Shown here in pieces: positions 32,994-42,449 of a stretch of 64,000 nucleotides of DNA. Below the pieces are notes generated by a model. It was not told the origin of the DNA. It did no database searches and saw nothing but the letters and a program-made list of their open reading frames with translations. Position 1 is the first letter of the stretch; every line of letters begins with the position of its first letter. The stretch covers positions 62,001-126,000 of the forward strand of contig NZ_CP030261.1 of assembly GCF_003312915.1 (NCBI RefSeq), read 5' to 3'. A program made the translations under genes and the position numbers. Source of the DNA: Flavobacterium fluviale (GTDB lineage Bacteria; Bacteroidota; Bacteroidia; Flavobacteriales; Flavobacteriaceae).

Positions 32994-33001
32994 TATCTTT
33001 G
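32994..33001 (+). promoter_or_regulatory. -7 element of the TPR-like membrane protein gene
   Basis: TATCTTTG matches TANNTTTG 22 bases before the ATG at 33024. No TTG lies at the right distance upstream. Confidence 0.4.
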
Positions 33002-33023
33002 CAATCACAAATTTACATTAATT

Positions 33024-33539
33024 ATGTTTCACAAAAATATTAAACTTATTTTGGCCGGACTTCTTGTTGTAGCTGGCATTTGGCAATTTACAGAAAGTAA
33101 TATCGGAAATGGTATTTTCCTTATTTTACTAACTGCGATTCCAATTTTTCTTTATTTTAAAAACGAATTTATCCTTTTAGCTTTCCTAAAATTAAGAAAA
33201 CAAGACTTTGAAGGTGCTAAAAAATGGTTATCATATATTAAAAATCCAGAAGGGGCATTAGTAAGAAAGCAGCAAGGATACTTAAATTATTTACAAGGAA
33301 TCATGTTGTCTCAAACCAATATCAACCAAGCAGAGAAACATTTCAAAAAAGCTATCGAACTTGGACTATCAATGGATATGGATTTAGCTGTAGCTAAATT
33401 GAACCTTGCAGGAGTTGCAATGTCACGCAGAAGAAAACTTGAAGCGACTAATTTATTAAACGAAGCTAAAAAATTAGACAAACAAGGAATGCTGAAAGAG
33501 CAAATTTCTATGATGAAAGAACAAATGAAGAAAATCTAA
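33024..33539 (+). CDS. Membrane protein with TPR-like soluble part
   Basis: The 171-residue protein has two hydrophobic helices (about residues 8-25 and 30-48) and then a helical part with the TPR-like pattern LNYLQGIMLSQTNINQAEKHFKKAIELG, followed by another pair of helices with AKLNLAGVAMSRRRKLEA. A short, basic helix ends it. TPR units mediate protein contacts. No partner is known. It is divergent from rpmH and ends at a terminator built of repeated words. Confidence 0.8.
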   Translation: MFHKNIKLILAGLLVVAGIWQFTESNIGNGIFLILLTAIPIFLYFKNEFILLAFLKLRKQDFEGAKKWLSYIKNPEGALVRKQQGYLNYLQGIMLSQTNINQAEKHFKKAIELGLSMDMDLAVAKLNLAGVAMSRRRKLEATNLLNEAKKLDKQGMLKEQISMMKEQMKKI

Positions 33540-33562
33540 ATTTCTTTAAATTTCAATATTTT

Positions 33563-33602
33563 AAATCCCAAATTCCAATTTAGTGGTGTTTGGGATTTTT
33601 TT
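33563..33602 (+). terminator. Terminator after the TPR-like gene
   Basis: AAATCCCAAA pairs with TTTGGGATTT and is followed by T; the loop contains a CCAATTT word of the repeat family. Confidence 0.75.
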
Positions 33603-33623
33603 ATTGCTTAAAACATATAGTTT

Positions 33624-33736
33624 GTCATTTCGATCCCGAGGCTTCGGGACAGAAATCTCCGCAAGAAACTCGACAAAGATTATCGATTCTCTTTGAGGAG
33701 CTACTTGCGGAGATTTCTCCCTTCGGTCGAAATGAC
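33624..33736. repeat. REP-like long palindrome, copy 2
   Basis: 113 bp bounded by GTCATTTCGA and TCGAAATGAC, with inner inverted arms GAAATCTCCGCAAG and CTTGCGGAGATTTC. It shares these words with copy 1 at 19267-19366. Confidence 0.85.
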
Positions 33737-33861
33737 AATATACCGCAAATAGCTTATAATTTATCTTTCTCAAAGTTTTAAACTTTGACAAAGCCTAAAA
33801 ACTCGAAACATCAAACTTTGAATTTGGAATTTGGAATTTTAAAAATTGGAATTTTAAAACT

Positions 33862-34521
33862 TTACTCCTCCAATATAATAGAAGGCAAATTCTCATTCAA
33901 CCATTTATATTTATTAAGAATCATAATATGGGTTCCGCCTTTTACAATAATACACTTATTGATATATTTTATTGGAAAAACCTCGTCTTGATCTCCGTGA
34001 ATGTGAACTACATTTTCATCAATTTGATTTCTATCCCAGCGAATCACACTTTCTACAGCCCATTGCAGATAACCCAAATCACGTACAGATAAAAACTTCT
34101 CATAGAGTTTAATTCTCTTATTGACTTTTTCGCCAAAAGAAAATTTAGCCAGTTTCTCTATGTTTAAAATCAACTGCATCGGAATTAGTTTATAGGCTTT
34201 CGTGGTTTTCCCTATTTTCATTCTTCTAGGAAATTCAACATTGCTTCTCACACTCGATATAATAATAACTTTTCGCGTTTTTATATGTTTCGAAATCTCC
34301 TGAACTAAAATCCCGCCAAAGGAAACTCCAATTAAAACAGGATTTGCATGTTTTATCTTTTCACTAATGCGAAGCGCATAATCCGAAAGTGATTCTTTAG
34401 GTTTGGGAATCTCCCATTCTAAAAGAAACATTTCAAAAACATCTTCATCTAATTTTACTCTTTCAAAAATAGACGAACTCGCTGCCAGACCCGGCATAAA
34501 ATAAACTGGAATTTTACTCAT
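33862..34521 (-). CDS. Alpha/beta hydrolase
   Basis: This 219-residue protein has the nucleophile elbow GVSFGG (GxSxG) and the later VHIHGDQDEVFP segment, which holds the acid, and KGGTHIM with the catalytic His. These are the landmarks of the alpha/beta-hydrolase fold with a small lid. No signal peptide is seen, so it is cytoplasmic. The substrate is unknown. The gene is single and convergent with a TPR-like gene across a repeat-filled gap. Confidence 0.85.
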   Translation of the reverse strand: MSKIPVYFMPGLAASSSIFERVKLDEDVFEMFLLEWEIPKPKESLSDYALRISEKIKHANPVLIGVSFGGILVQEISKHIKTRKVIIISSVRSNVEFPRRMKIGKTTKAYKLIPMQLILNIEKLAKFSFGEKVNKRIKLYEKFLSVRDLGYLQWAVESVIRWDRNQIDENVVHIHGDQDEVFPIKYINKCIIVKGGTHIMILNKYKWLNENLPSIILEE

Positions 34522-34815
34522 GCTATTAAAATGAAATTATCATTAAGACATTTATTTTAAAAAAAAATAAAGTTACTTTTTTTAATATCATCTTAATCAA
34601 ATTTCGCTCCATATTATTACTTCAATCCAAAAAAATAAACACAGAAACAATTGCTTAATCTTGAGCTGTTCAAAAAATAATTTAATATTGAAAATCAAAT
34701 GATTACCTTTGTATTTGAAATATTTTTTGATCTTAAAATCTTATAAAGAATTTTCTTTCAATAGTATTTCAAGTCCCAAATTCAATTTATAAACATAACC
34801 TAAAAGAAAATTACT

Positions 34816-35118
34816 ATGGAAACTTTTGTAACTATGGAAATAAAAGACAACACTTTTGCGCGCCAATTTGAAACTGTCGTACCTGAAGGAATGCTGGCAG
34901 TTGAATATTCATTTCAAGAAAAAAAAATCTTCTTAACCAAAATTAACACCCCAGATTCTTATCAAAACGAAGAAGCTATCAATGCTTTACTTAAAAACAT
35001 TTTAGAATTAAGCTCTGAAAAAAATTATAGAGTTGTTCCAATTCACCCAAAGATTGTTTCTTTTTTCAAAAAAAACCCTAGATATAAAGAATTACTTCCT
35101 CCTGGAATTAGAATCTAA
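34816..35118 (+). CDS. GNAT-like N-acetyltransferase (YidJ/NATD1 type)
   Basis: The 100-residue protein matches the short GCN5-related fold of the PF14542 type: FARQFETVVPEGMLAVEYSF at the start and LSSEKNYRVVPIHPKIVSFFKKNPRYKELL near the end, where V-x-P-x-C/H-x-x-V/I is typical. Such proteins are predicted acetyltransferases, though few have known substrates. It is a single gene with a TACCTTTG -7-like element at 34704-34711. Confidence 0.82.
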   Translation: METFVTMEIKDNTFARQFETVVPEGMLAVEYSFQEKKIFLTKINTPDSYQNEEAINALLKNILELSSEKNYRVVPIHPKIVSFFKKNPRYKELLPPGIRI

Positions 35119-35350
35119 AAACATCCAATAATTCGGAGCCGCAATCCTCCATTAAATAAAGAGCATAACTTAACCAGTTATAAGCCCTCTGCCCCGCCAT
35201 TTCTTAAAATTAACGTAGCCATTCCTAAAAAAACAGCTGACAGCTAGTAAGCATAATGGATTAAAGTTCCCAAAATCGACGTAGATTACTCAGATAGCAC
35301 AAACAATTTTCTAAGGAAACTTTAAAAAAATTCAATTACACCAAAAACAA
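35119..35350. other. Gap without a recognised feature
   Basis: About 230 bases between the GNAT gene and the ABC-F terminator. The first half is richer in G and C than the surroundings (AGCCCTCTGCCCCGCC near 35186). No start codon with a good frame, no tRNA and no strong hairpin was found. Confidence 0.5.
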
Positions 35351-35380
35351 AAAAAGCACAAGATAAATCTTGTGCTTTTT
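35351..35380. terminator. Terminator after the ABC-F gene
   Basis: AAAAAGCACAAGA pairs with TCTTGTGCTTTTT around TAAA. It serves the minus-strand ABC-F gene and perhaps the GNAT gene. Confidence 0.85.
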
Positions 35381-35398
35381 CATATAATATATTTTTTT

Positions 35399-37033
35399 TT
35401 ATTTTTCAATCTCTCTCATAGAGTCCATTTTCTTATGAGCAAGGAAACCTGCAACATCCTCAAAGTGCTCTTTAACTCTTTTGTTTCCGAACTCAAAAAC
35501 TTTAGTTGCTAAACCGTCAAGGAAATCACGGTCGTGTGACACCAAGATTAAAGTTCCGTCGAAATCACGAAGTGCATCTTTAATAATGTCTTTTGTTTTC
35601 ATATCCAAGTGATTCGAAGGCTCATCCAGAATCAATAAGTTTACTGGTTCTAACAATAATTTTATCATTGCCAAACGTGTTTTTTCTCCTCCAGAAAGAA
35701 CTTTTACTTTTTTGGTAATATCATCACCTTGGAACATAAAAGCACCTAAAATATTTTTAATTTGTGTCCTAATATCACCAACAGCAATATTGTCAATAGT
35801 TTCAAAAATGGTAGCATTTTCATCTAATAAAGCCGCTTGATTTTGTGCAAAATAACCAATTTGAGAATTATGACCAATTTCAACGCTTCCTTCATCAATA
35901 CCAATTTCTTTCATAATTGCCTTGATCATGGTCGACTTTCCTTCTCCATTTTTTCCAACAAATGCCACTTTTTGCCCTCTTTCAATCACAATATTAGCAT
36001 CTTTAAAAACAACATGGTCACCGTAAGATTTAGACAAATCTTTTACCACAACAGGATATTGTCCAGAACGTGCTGCCGGCGGGAATTTTAATTTTAATGC
36101 TGATGTATCTACTTCATCTACCTGAACGATAACGAGTTTTTCTAACATTTTAACACGAGACTGCACAGCATCTGTTTTAGAAAAAGTTCCTTTAAAACGA
36201 TCAATAAAAGCTCTGTTATCTGCAATCATTTTTTGTTGTTCGTCGTAAGCTTTCTGCTGATGAATACGACGGTCTTTTCTCAATTCTAAATAATGGGTAT
36301 ATTTTGCTTTGTAATCGTAGATTCTTCCCATTGTAACCTCAATAGTACGATTTGTAATATTATCTACAAACGCTCTATCGTGCGAGATTACCACAACGGC
36401 TTTAGCTTGATTCAATAGGAAATCTTCTAACCATTGAATACTTTCGATATCCATGTGGTTCGTTGGCTCATCCAATAAAATCAAATCTGGTTTTCTCAAT
36501 AAGATCTTAGCCAGTTCGATACGCATTCTCCATCCTCCAGAAAACTCAGAAGTTTGTCTTGTAAAATCTTCACGTTCGAAACCTAAACCTACTAATATTT
36601 TTTCAACTTCAGCTTCGTAGTTTACCTCTTCAATAGCATAAAATTTTTCGCTTAAGTCAGAAACTCGTTCGATCAATTTCATGTATTCGTCACTTTCATA
36701 ATCCGTACGAACCGTTAACTGCTCATTGATTTCGTCAATTTCCGATTTCATTTTAAAAATCTCGCTGAATGCTTTTGACGCTTCTTCCATAACAGTCGCG
36801 CCGTCTTGCGTAAGCAAGTGCTGCGGTAAATAAGCAACTACAGCCTCTTTAGGAGCAGAAACACTTCCGGTAGAAGGTTTGTTTACACCAGCAATTATTT
36901 TTAAAAGTGTTGATTTTCCCGCACCATTTTTACCCATAAGGGCAATTTTATCATTTTCATTTATAGCAAAAGAAACATCGCTAAAAAGTGTAGTTCCACC
37001 AAACTGAACCGAAATATCGTTAACTGTAATCAT
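35399..37033 (-). CDS. ABC-F family ATPase
   Basis: The 544-residue protein joins two ABC ATPase domains without membrane parts. The first has Walker A GKNGAGKST (residues 34-42) and signature FSGGWRMRI; the second GKNGEGKST (near 355) and LSGGEKTRL. A charged linker lies between them. ABC-F proteins bind the ribosomal E site and ease stalled translation, or give resistance to ribosome-targeting antibiotics. The length and linker fit the YbiT-like housekeeping type; resistance is not implied. Confidence 0.9.
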   Translation of the reverse strand: MITVNDISVQFGGTTLFSDVSFAINENDKIALMGKNGAGKSTLLKIIAGVNKPSTGSVSAPKEAVVAYLPQHLLTQDGATVMEEASKAFSEIFKMKSEIDEINEQLTVRTDYESDEYMKLIERVSDLSEKFYAIEEVNYEAEVEKILVGLGFEREDFTRQTSEFSGGWRMRIELAKILLRKPDLILLDEPTNHMDIESIQWLEDFLLNQAKAVVVISHDRAFVDNITNRTIEVTMGRIYDYKAKYTHYLELRKDRRIHQQKAYDEQQKMIADNRAFIDRFKGTFSKTDAVQSRVKMLEKLVIVQVDEVDTSALKLKFPPAARSGQYPVVVKDLSKSYGDHVVFKDANIVIERGQKVAFVGKNGEGKSTMIKAIMKEIGIDEGSVEIGHNSQIGYFAQNQAALLDENATIFETIDNIAVGDIRTQIKNILGAFMFQGDDITKKVKVLSGGEKTRLAMIKLLLEPVNLLILDEPSNHLDMKTKDIIKDALRDFDGTLILVSHDRDFLDGLATKVFEFGNKRVKEHFEDVAGFLAHKKMDSMREIEK

Positions 37034-37117
37034 TTAGATTTTTAGATTTTAGACTGCTTAGATTTTTAGATTTCTACGCAAGTATTTTTTTGAAAGCGCA
37101 AAGATAGATTTTAATTG

Positions 37118-37303
37118 GATAATGTACCAATTAGGGAATTAGAAAATGTGACGATTTGATAATTAGATCATTTGTTTAATTTGAAAATGTATCATTTTTA
37201 AAATTCCACAACAAAACAAAACCCGACTGGTTTTAAAAACCTGTCGGGTTAAAAAAATTATCTAATTCTCAAATTGTCACATTTTCTAATTATCTAATTA
37301 GTC
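37118..37303. repeat. Inverted pair of AATTAGAAAATGTGAC words around a terminator
   Basis: The left arm has GGAATTAGAAAATGTGACGA and GATAATTAGATCATTTG; the right arm has ATCTAATTCTCAAATTGTCA and CATTTTCTAATTATC, partly inverse. They flank the hairpin at 37220-37250. The same words occur at 12293-12330. Confidence 0.75.
37220..37250. terminator. Terminator after the GlmU-like gene
   Basis: AACCCGACTGGT pairs with ACCTGTCGGGTT, with one mismatch, around TTTTAAA. Confidence 0.8.
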
Positions 37304-38473
37304 CTTTCTCCATTTTTTTGTTTCCTCAAAAACGTGTTCTAAAATTGCTTGTTCCGTTTCATCAAAATCAATATTTCGTCTTGAAAGAACCAATCTTGCC
37401 GTTTCAAAAGCTTTTTTCGTTACATAAGTTGTAAAACCTGCTGCACCGCCCCAAGAGAAACTCGGAACAAAATTACGCGGGAAACCAGATCCAAAAATAT
37501 TGGCGCTTACTCCAACAACAGTTCCAGTATTAAACATTGTATTGATACCGCATTTACTGTGATCTCCCATCATTAAACCGCAAAACTGAAGTCCGGTTTT
37601 TGCAAAACCTTCTGTTTCATAACTCCAAAGTTTTACTTCTTCGTAGTTATTTTTCAGGTTTGAATTATTAGAATCGGCTCCGATATTACACCATTCGCCT
37701 AAGACAGAATCTCCTAAAAATCCTTCATGTCCTTTATTTGAATTTGCAAAAAGAACAGAGTTCTTAACCTCTCCTCCAATTCTAGATCCTGGCCCTACAG
37801 TTGTCGCCCCGTAAACTTTGGCAGACATTTTTACCATTGCATTTTCGCACAAAGCAAAAGGTCCGCGAATTACAGTCCCTTCCATAATCTCCGAATTCGC
37901 ACCTATATATATAGGACCATTTGAAGCATTTAAAGTTACGAACTCTAATTTAGCGCCTTCTTCTATAAATATATTTTCAGGAGCAATTACATTAACGCTT
38001 TTTGGAATTGGCTGCGATTTTCGATCTTCTGTCAAATAATCAAAATCTTGACGGATAGCTACATCATTTTTAGAAAAAATATCCCAAGTATGCTCTATAG
38101 TAATACAATCATCATTGTACTGGATAATTTCGTACGAATCAAAATCAACTTCTTCTTGGTTTTCGGTTGCGAAGAATGCAATTACATCTTCTCCTTTAAA
38201 AATTGCCTGATTTTCGGTTAAGTCAGAAATCATCTCTACAAGTGTATCATTTGGCAAATACGCTGCATTGATCATTACATTTTCTTCCATTTCAACCATT
38301 GGAAATTTCTCTGACAAGTATTCTTCGGTAATAGTGGTAATTGTTGAACCGAGACGTTTTTCCCATTTTTGACGAATGGTCATTATTCCGACCAAAATAT
38401 CAGCCACAGGCCTCGTAAAGGTAAAAGGTAATAAAGCATTCCGAACGGGTCCGTCGAAAAGAATGTAGTTCAT
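37298..38473 (-). CDS. GlmU-like sugar nucleotidyltransferase-related protein
   Basis: The 391-residue protein starts NYILFDGPVRNALLPFTFTRPVADI, the N-terminus of the Bacteroidota GlmU-like family, and its second half (about residues 170-340) shows left-handed beta-helix hexapeptides (IYIGANSEIMEGTVIRGPF, VKMSAKVYGATTVGPGSRIG). This is a related but reduced version of the nucleotidyl- and acetyltransferase layout. Whether it makes a nucleotide sugar is not known. The canonical glycine-rich GxGTRM loop is absent at its N-terminus. It lies next to rpmE2, an order common in this phylum. Confidence 0.82.
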   Translation of the reverse strand: MNYILFDGPVRNALLPFTFTRPVADILVGIMTIRQKWEKRLGSTITTITEEYLSEKFPMVEMEENVMINAAYLPNDTLVEMISDLTENQAIFKGEDVIAFFATENQEEVDFDSYEIIQYNDDCITIEHTWDIFSKNDVAIRQDFDYLTEDRKSQPIPKSVNVIAPENIFIEEGAKLEFVTLNASNGPIYIGANSEIMEGTVIRGPFALCENAMVKMSAKVYGATTVGPGSRIGGEVKNSVLFANSNKGHEGFLGDSVLGEWCNIGADSNNSNLKNNYEEVKLWSYETEGFAKTGLQFCGLMMGDHSKCGINTMFNTGTVVGVSANIFGSGFPRNFVPSFSWGGAAGFTTYVTKKAFETARLVLSRRNIDFDETEQAILEHVFEETKKWRKD

Positions 38474-38586
38474 AAATAATTGAGTGTTTGTTAAAATATT
38501 GATTTGGTTACCTTACACAAAGTTACAAATATTTTACTGGTTTACTAAAAAACAACTTTAACGAAAAGTGATATTTAACGCATAAA

Positions 38587-38614
38587 AAAAGCCTTCCAGA
38601 TCTGGAAGGCTTTT
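38587..38614 (-). terminator. Terminator after rpmE2
   Basis: AAAAGCCTTCCAGA pairs with TCTGGAAGGCTTTT; on the minus strand it is followed by T. Confidence 0.85.
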
Positions 38615-38633
38615 GTATAATTTTAAACAGCTA

Positions 38634-38888
38634 TTATTTTTTAGCGTGTTTAGCGTATTTAGTTTTGAATTTATCAATACGTCCTGCAGTATCGATAAGT
38701 TTAGATTTACCAGTATAAAAAGGGTGAGATGTTCTAGAAATCTCCATTTTTACAACTGGATACTCAACTCCGTCAACTTCAATTGTTTCTTTTGTATCTG
38801 CAGTAGATTTAGTGATAAAAACGTCATCATTTGACATGTCTTTAAATGCAACTAATCTGTAATTTTCTGGGTGAATTCCTTTTTTCAT
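38634..38888 (-). CDS. rpmE2: 50S ribosomal protein L31, type B
   Basis: The 84-residue protein begins [21 protein letters not shown] and continues with [18 protein letters not shown], the L31 signature. It has no CxxC pairs, so it is the zinc-independent type B form. In other bacteria that form replaces the zinc form when zinc is scarce; in Bacteroidota it is usually the only copy. It has its own promoter and terminator. Confidence 0.96.
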
Positions 38889-39007
38889 CTTTATCTTTTT
38901 ATTTATTGTTTGGAGTATTTTTATTTTGAAGCTTTTTCATGGTTAGAAAAAGGTGTAAACAAATGATACTCTTTTTGTTTAAAAACTTTTAATTATTTTT
39001 GAGTGTG

Positions 39008-39036
39008 CAAATTTACAATTCTTTTTTAATAAACAA
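39008..39036 (-). promoter_or_regulatory. rpmE2 promoter
   Basis: On the minus strand TTG (complement of 39034-39036), 18 bases, then TAAATTTG (complement of 39008-39015). Confidence 0.65.
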
Positions 39037-39106
39037 ATACTTAACTCACTTTTTTTTAGTTTATTTCGAAAAGCTTTTTTTATCTCCGATTATAGTCGGA
39101 ATTACT

Positions 39107-39114
39107 ATATTTGT
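39107..39114 (+). promoter_or_regulatory. -7 element of the DUF4199 operon
   Basis: TATATTTG fits TANNTTTG, 25 bases before the ATG at 39140. No TTG at -33 is seen. Confidence 0.45.
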
Positions 39115-39139
39115 GGATTAATTTTAAAACATATACATT

Positions 39140-39670
39140 ATGATTAATGAAGTTATAAAAAAGAATGGTATTACGTACGGTGTAATGATTGGTATTGCAT
39201 CAGCTTTGGTTACTGCTACAATATATGCTGTTGATTTAAACCTGTTTACAGCTTGGTGGATGGGTATAATAGGAATAGTAATAAGTCTTACAATAAGCAT
39301 TATTTTACTTTCTAAAACTAAGAAAGAATTAAAAGGTGTTTTTAGTTTCAAAGATGCTTTTACCACTTATTTTATAGCTGCAGTAATCGGTATTTTAATT
39401 TCTACTACTTTCAACATTATTTTATTCAATGTTATTGACCCAGGAGCCAAAGATACTTTGAGCGAAATTATGATCAAATATACTGTAAATATGATGCAGA
39501 AATTTGGTACACCTGCATCTGCCATTAATGAAGCAGTTGCTAAAATGAAAGAAAGCAGCCCATACTCTACTATTGAACTATTAAAAGGATCTGTTTTTGC
39601 AATTGTGATCAGTGCAATTTTCGGATTAATTTTCGCTGCATTTTTTAAAAGCAAATCTACACAAGAATAA
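39140..39670 (+). CDS. DUF4199-family membrane protein
   Basis: The 176-residue protein has four hydrophobic segments (about residues 12-30, 36-54, 72-92 and 146-168). The pattern NGITYGVMIGIASALV, then GVFSFKDAFTTYFIAAVIGILIS, and the last segment before KSKSTQE are typical of DUF4199. Function is unknown. It lies nine bases before a glycosyltransferase gene, an order widely kept in Bacteroidota, which hints at a joint role at the inner membrane. Confidence 0.88.
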   Translation: MINEVIKKNGITYGVMIGIASALVTATIYAVDLNLFTAWWMGIIGIVISLTISIILLSKTKKELKGVFSFKDAFTTYFIAAVIGILISTTFNIILFNVIDPGAKDTLSEIMIKYTVNMMQKFGTPASAINEAVAKMKESSPYSTIELLKGSVFAIVISAIFGLIFAAFFKSKSTQE

Positions 39671-39679
39671 AAATTATAA

Positions 39680-40636
39680 ATGAATTTATCTATACTTATA
39701 CCGCTTCTAAACGAGGAGGAATCACTTAAAGAACTCTATACTTGGATCATTAAAGTGATGCAATCTAACAATTACTCTTATGAAATCATTTTTGTAGATG
39801 ATGGAAGTACAGATAATTCTTGGCAGATTATAGAAGGTTTTTCCAATGAAAATCCGAATGTAAAAGGCATTCGTTTCATGAAAAACTTTGGAAAATCGCA
39901 GGCTTTACATGCTGGTTTTGCTAAAGCAAAAGGCGACGTTATTATTACAATGGATGCCGACCTGCAAGACAGTCCAGATGAAATTCCTGAATTGTACGAA
40001 ATGATTACAGCTCAGAAATATGATTTGGTTTCTGGCTGGAAAAAGAAGCGCTACGATTCTGTTGTGGCAAAAAATCTTCCTTCGAAATTGTTTAACTGGG
40101 CAGCCAGAAAAACATCTGGTGTTGAGTTAAACGATTTTAACTGCGGATTAAAAGCTTATAAAAACGTTGTTGTCAAAAACATAGAAGTTTCTGGCGAAAT
40201 GCACCGTTATATTCCTGTATTGGCAAAAAATGCCGGTTTCGGAAAAATTGGCGAAAAAGTAGTTATCCATCAAGCTAGAAAATATGGTGAAACTAAATTT
40301 GGAATGGAACGTTTTATAAACGGTTTTCTCGATTTAATCACTATTTGGTTTTTGTCACGTTTTGGAAAAAGACCTATGCACTTATTTGGCGCAATGGGCT
40401 CGATAATGTTTATCATCGGATTTTTATCTGCAGGATATATTGGTGTTTCAAAACTATACCATATGTATAATGGAATGAGATATACCCTTGTTACCAATAA
40501 TCCTTGGTTTTACATTGCATTAACAACAATGATTTTGGGAACTCAGCTTTTCTTAGCTGGATTTTTAGGTGAAATTATCTTAAGAACCAAAAACAATGAG
40601 GAAAGATATAAGGTATCACGTGAAGTGAATTTTTGA
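39680..40636 (+). CDS. Family 2 glycosyltransferase, DPM/GtrB type
   Basis: The 318-residue protein has a GT-A catalytic domain (about residues 1-225: LSILIPLLNEEESLKEL, VDDGSTDNSW, MDADLQDSPDEIP with the DAD metal site) and two C-terminal membrane helices (about 232-255 and 270-295). This is the dolichol-phosphate-mannose-synthase/GtrB layout, which moves a sugar from a nucleotide donor to a polyprenyl phosphate on the cytoplasmic face. The sugar is unknown. It is co-transcribed with the DUF4199 gene and followed by a phosphosugar mutase. Confidence 0.92.
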   Translation: MNLSILIPLLNEEESLKELYTWIIKVMQSNNYSYEIIFVDDGSTDNSWQIIEGFSNENPNVKGIRFMKNFGKSQALHAGFAKAKGDVIITMDADLQDSPDEIPELYEMITAQKYDLVSGWKKKRYDSVVAKNLPSKLFNWAARKTSGVELNDFNCGLKAYKNVVVKNIEVSGEMHRYIPVLAKNAGFGKIGEKVVIHQARKYGETKFGMERFINGFLDLITIWFLSRFGKRPMHLFGAMGSIMFIIGFLSAGYIGVSKLYHMYNGMRYTLVTNNPWFYIALTTMILGTQLFLAGFLGEIILRTKNNEERYKVSREVNF

Positions 40637-40721
40637 TACAAATCAGGAAAAAAAAATCTTTTTGAGTCAAAATAATTTTTGAAGAAAAACTACCTTTATT
40701 AAAACATAAAATAAAACTTAC

Positions 40722-42449
40722 ATGAATATAGCACCTAATATTTTAAATGCTGTAAATGAATGGCTGACACCAACATTCGATCAAGAAACACAAGCTGCTG
40801 TAAAAGAATTAATGACTACCTCACCAAAAGATCTTGAAGAAAGCTTCTACAAGAATCTTGAATTTGGAACTGGAGGAATGAGAGGTGTTATGGGCGTTGG
40901 AAACAACCGAATCAACAAATATACACTTGGAAAAAATACTCAGGGATTATCTGATTATTTACATAAAGTTTTTCCAAACGAGCCATTAAAAGTGGTTATC
41001 GCTTACGACTGTCGTCATAATAGTAACACTTTAGCAAAAGTAGTTGCAGATGTTTTTTCTGCAAACGGAATTCAGGTTTATCTGTTTTCTGACCTAAGAC
41101 CAACTCCTGAATTATCTTTTGCGCTTAAACACTTAGGCTGTCAATGCGGAATTGTTCTTACAGCTTCTCATAATCCGCCAGAATATAACGGATATAAAGT
41201 GTACTGGCAGGACGGCGGACAAATTGTCCCTCCTCAAGACGGCGAAATTATTCAAGTAATTGAAAGCTTAGACTACGACAAAATTAAATTTAATGCTAAC
41301 GAAAGCTTAATTCAGTACATCGATACAGAAATTGACAAAGCATTTGTAAAATCATCTATAGAAAACGCGAGTTTCAACACTCCCGCAGAAGCTAAAGACA
41401 ATCTTCATATCGTATTTACTTCATTGCACGGAACTTCTATAAAATCTATTCCTGATACATTATCTCAGGCTGGTTACAAAAATGTTCACATTGTTCCTGA
41501 ACAGGCTGTTCCAGACGGAGATTTCCCAACGGTAAAATCTCCAAATCCCGAAGAACCCGAAGCTTTAACAATGGCTTTGGCTTTGGCAGATAAAACAAAT
41601 TCGGATATTGTTGTAGGTACAGACCCAGATTGTGACCGTTTAGGTGTTGCTGTTAGAAATAATGATGGCAAAATGATTTTACTTAACGGAAACCAAACTA
41701 TGGTTTTAATGACTTCTTTCCTTTTAAAACAATGGAAAAAAGCAGGTAAAATCAACGGTAAACAATTTGTAGGTTCAACTATTGTTTCTACTCCAATGAT
41801 GATGGAATTGGCAACAAGTTATGGCGTTGAATGCAAAGTTGGTTTAACAGGATTTAAGTGGATCGCAAAAATGATCGTAGATTTTCCTGAACTTGAATTT
41901 ATCGGTGGCGGTGAAGAAAGTTTTGGTTTTATGGTTGGAGACGCTGTTCGAGATAAAGATGCTGTTGCGGCTACATTATTAATATGCGAAGTTGCGGCGC
42001 AGGCTAAAGCCGCAGGAAGTTCTGTTTACAAAGAGCTTTTACAACTTTATGTTGAAAATGGATTCTACAAAGAATATTTAGTTTCATTGACTAAAAAAGG
42101 AATGGAAGGTTTACAGGAAATCAATCAAATGATGATTGATCTACGTCAAAATCCTTTGAAAGAAATTAATGGCCAGCGTGTGATTATGGTTGAAGATTAC
42201 CAATCGTCTACCGCATTGAATTTATTGACGAATGAAGAATCTCCAATGGACATTCCGAAATCAAATGTATTGATTTACTACACAGAAGATGGATCAAAAA
42301 TCTGTGCAAGACCAAGCGGAACAGAACCAAAAATCAAATTCTATATCAGCGTTAATGCCGAATTAGAATCTGTTCAAGATTTTGATGAAGCAGAAAAATT
42401 CTTAGACCAAAAAATACAGAATATCATTGCAGATATGCAATTGAAATAA
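40722..42449 (+). CDS. Phospho-sugar mutase
   Basis: The 575-residue enzyme carries all alpha-D-phosphohexomutase sites: phosphoserine loop [13 protein letters not shown], metal loop [10 protein letters not shown], sugar loop GGGEESFGF and the phosphate-binding [14 protein letters not shown] near the C-terminus. Its length fits the PGM/PMM2-like group (phosphoglucomutase or phosphomannomutase, possibly phosphopentomutase). It interconverts 1- and 6-phosphates of a hexose. It lies after the glycosyltransferase gene and may supply its sugar path. Confidence 0.93.
   Translation: MNIAPNILNAVNEWLTPTFDQETQAAVKELMTTSPKDLEESFYKNLEFGTGGMRGVMGVGNNRINKYTLGKNTQGLSDYLHKVFPNEPLKVVIAYDCRHNSNTLAKVVADVFSANGIQVYLFSDLRPTPELSFALKHLGCQCGIVLTASHNPPEYNGYKVYWQDGGQIVPPQDGEIIQVIESLDYDKIKFNANESLIQYIDTEIDKAFVKSSIENASFNTPAEAKDNLHIVFTSLHGTSIKSIPDTLSQAGYKNVHIVPEQAVPDGDFPTVKSPNPEEPEALTMALALADKTNSDIVVGTDPDCDRLGVAVRNNDGKMILLNGNQTMVLMTSFLLKQWKKAGKINGKQFVGSTIVSTPMMMELATSYGVECKVGLTGFKWIAKMIVDFPELEFIGGGEESFGFMVGDAVRDKDAVAATLLICEVAAQAKAAGSSVYKELLQLYVENGFYKEYLVSLTKKGMEGLQEINQMMIDLRQNPLKEINGQRVIMVEDYQSSTALNLLTNEESPMDIPKSNVLIYYTEDGSKICARPSGTEPKIKFYISVNAELESVQDFDEAEKFLDQKIQNIIADMQLK

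Larger units (their letters stand above)
33540..33861. other. 322-base repeat-filled gap between convergent genes
   Basis: The gap holds, in order, a terminator, a 113-bp palindromic repeat and a tract of TTTGGAATTT words. Short open frames here lie within the repeats and are not taken as genes. Confidence 0.8.

Noticed and set aside
33590-33791. Short frames on both strands at 33561-33791
   Set aside because: They lie in a palindromic repeat, so similar open frames appear on both strands by structure alone.
35186-35202. CCCTCTGCCCCGCCA as a tRNA 3' end
   Set aside because: No cloverleaf arms or T-loop sequence could be built around it.
38634-38888. L31 type B as a sign of a zinc-response operon
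   Set aside because: There is no Zur-like site or zinc transporter near; type B is usual as the sole L31 in Bacteroidota.
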